The translations under genes and the position numbers were made by a program. DNA of 64,000 bases from Cyanidiococcus yangmingshanensis (Eukaryota; Rhodophyta; Bangiophyceae; Cyanidiales; Cyanidiaceae), in NCBI GenBank assembly GCA_013995675.1, contig VWRR01000004.1, positions 620,001 to 684,000 on the forward strand, written 5' to 3'. The notes beneath the pieces are model-generated. The model did no database searches. It was not told the origin of the DNA and saw only the letters and a program-made list of their open reading frames with translations. Below, one piece after another: positions 63,324 through 64,000 of the stretch. The first letter of the stretch is position 1. Every line of letters starts with the position of its first letter.

Positions 63324-64000
63324 ATGGAGTGGCCTGTTCGTTATCACCGTCAGGCGGGGTCTCTACGACTCTCGGATGCATCTGTACAGTTTCTGCCGCA
63401 GGAGCGTGAGGCACACGTGCGAATCATCCCGCTCAGTCACGTGAAACAGATCTTAGTTTCGGCACCTTCTAGTCGCGTTCATCTCCTAAAGCTTCAACTC
63501 GTAGATAATACATCGGCTATTTTCGAGTTTGGCAGTAGTCTTGGAAACCGTGATCAAGCCCGAGAGGCTATTGCACGAGCGCTGCGTCGTCGCAGCACAA
63601 CCGCAGGGCAGGCGCCGGCAGAGCGTGACCCCCTCTACATCCAGCTGGTCGAGTCTGGCCTAGTCCCAGAGGCAGTTTACCGCAAGTATGCTCCATATCG
63701 AGAAGCGTCGAATCAGCAAACCAAGCTCTTTCAGGGCGGGACTGTCGTCGAGACAGCCGCACAACGAGTCGGCTTGCCCTCGGCACTACTCACAGAACTT
63801 CGTCCGACCGAGGAAAGCGGACGCCGCATCAAATACCGCTTTGATCCAGCAACCATTCACCAGATATTCGTGGAGGAGCCTATCGTCCAACGTGCGTACA
63901 AGGATACGGTAGAGCGTGGCTTGCTTGATGAAAAGAGTTTCTGGAAAAAGTATGTGGAAATGTGTACGGCATCAGCAGCGACGTCCAGTGGAACCAGACC
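63324..64000 (+). CDS. TFB1: TFIIH core subunit p62/TFB1, N-terminal part (gene runs off the right edge)
   Basis: Subunit of the general transcription and nucleotide-excision-repair factor TFIIH. The frame is open to the last base of the window, so the C-terminal half is missing. The first 90 residues fit the p62 PH domain that binds XPC/TFIIE-type acidic peptides (VRYHRQAGSLRLSDASVQFL, then HVKQILVSA, then LQLVDNTSAIFEFGSSLG). A BSD-like helical region follows (DPLYIQLVESGLVPEAVYRK) and the end is the strongly p62-like IFVEEPIVQRAYKDTVERGL then LDEKSFWKKYVEM, matching the BSD pattern Y-x-x-x-V...E-x-FW. The only ATG is at 63324; the residues before it in the open frame (KVQRLVRIG) could belong to the protein if an upstream start or intron exists. 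Confidence 0.88.
   Translation, partial: MEWPVRYHRQAGSLRLSDASVQFLPQEREAHVRIIPLSHVKQILVSAPSSRVHLLKLQLVDNTSAIFEFGSSLGNRDQAREAIARALRRRSTTAGQAPAERDPLYIQLVESGLVPEAVYRKYAPYREASNQQTKLFQGGTVVETAAQRVGLPSALLTELRPTEESGRRIKYRFDPATIHQIFVEEPIVQRAYKDTVERGLLDEKSFWKKYVEMCTASAATSSGTR

Overview
The window looks like nuclear DNA of a compact, intron-poor photosynthetic eukaryote, most likely a unicellular red alga (Cyanidiophyceae such as Cyanidioschyzon or Cyanidiococcus, or a Porphyridium-like species). The base composition is roughly balanced to GC-rich. Almost every gene is a single open frame with an ATG start, genes lie on both strands about 2.4 kb apart, and the products are eukaryotic (TFIIH p62, THOC1, RRP5, PMS2, UBC12, UCH37, HIRA-complex ubinuclein, PAK kinase). 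A plastid-type LPA1/REP27-domain protein points to photosynthesis. The species is an inference; no marker gene settles it. No transposon, CRISPR array, rRNA or convincing tRNA was seen.

Layout. 1-18 kb: 3' part of a PMS2 mismatch-repair gene, a DDX27/Drs1 RNA helicase, a long AMP-binding-like protein, a C2H2/AT-hook protein, an EED-like WD40 protein, a glutathione S-transferase, an HNH nuclease, a P-loop polynucleotide-kinase-like protein and a small coiled-coil protein. 19-32 kb: mitochondrial ribosomal protein mS23 (tentative), ribosomal protein eS28, the large RRP5 ribosome-assembly protein, a ChaN/Tiki-like protein, the Msp1/ATAD1 ATPase. 32-46 kb: UCH37 deubiquitinase, ubinuclein/HPC2, quinolinate phosphoribosyltransferase, S-adenosylmethionine decarboxylase, an exostosin-type glycosyltransferase, SepSecS (selenocysteine synthesis) and the LPA1/REP27 protein. 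46-64 kb: UBC12, THOC1, Dim1, a DEAH helicase, MoaE, an OXA1 insertase, a RING ligase, PAK kinase, eL37 and the 5' part of TFIIH p62/TFB1. Ribosome synthesis is well represented (DDX27, RRP5, Dim1, eS28, eL37, mS23), but the genes are not arranged as operons.

The main oddity is that about eleven otherwise well-conserved genes are not in one frame. Each breaks and resumes one base further on, with protein homology visible on both sides. Where the break can be placed closely, the last codon before it is of the form NCA (CCA, TCA, GCA, ACA), and the wider break intervals all contain such a codon too. Two apparent -1 breaks can also be read as two successive NCA +1 steps. This could be uncorrected single-base insertions in the sequence, or a real decoding or editing phenomenon; the sequence alone cannot decide. 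NCA followed by G is read normally elsewhere (for example in motif VI of DDX27), so the codon is not sufficient by itself. A second notable structure is a 94-bp tandem repeat with internal inverted repeats in the divergent promoter between the LPA1/REP27 gene and UBC12.
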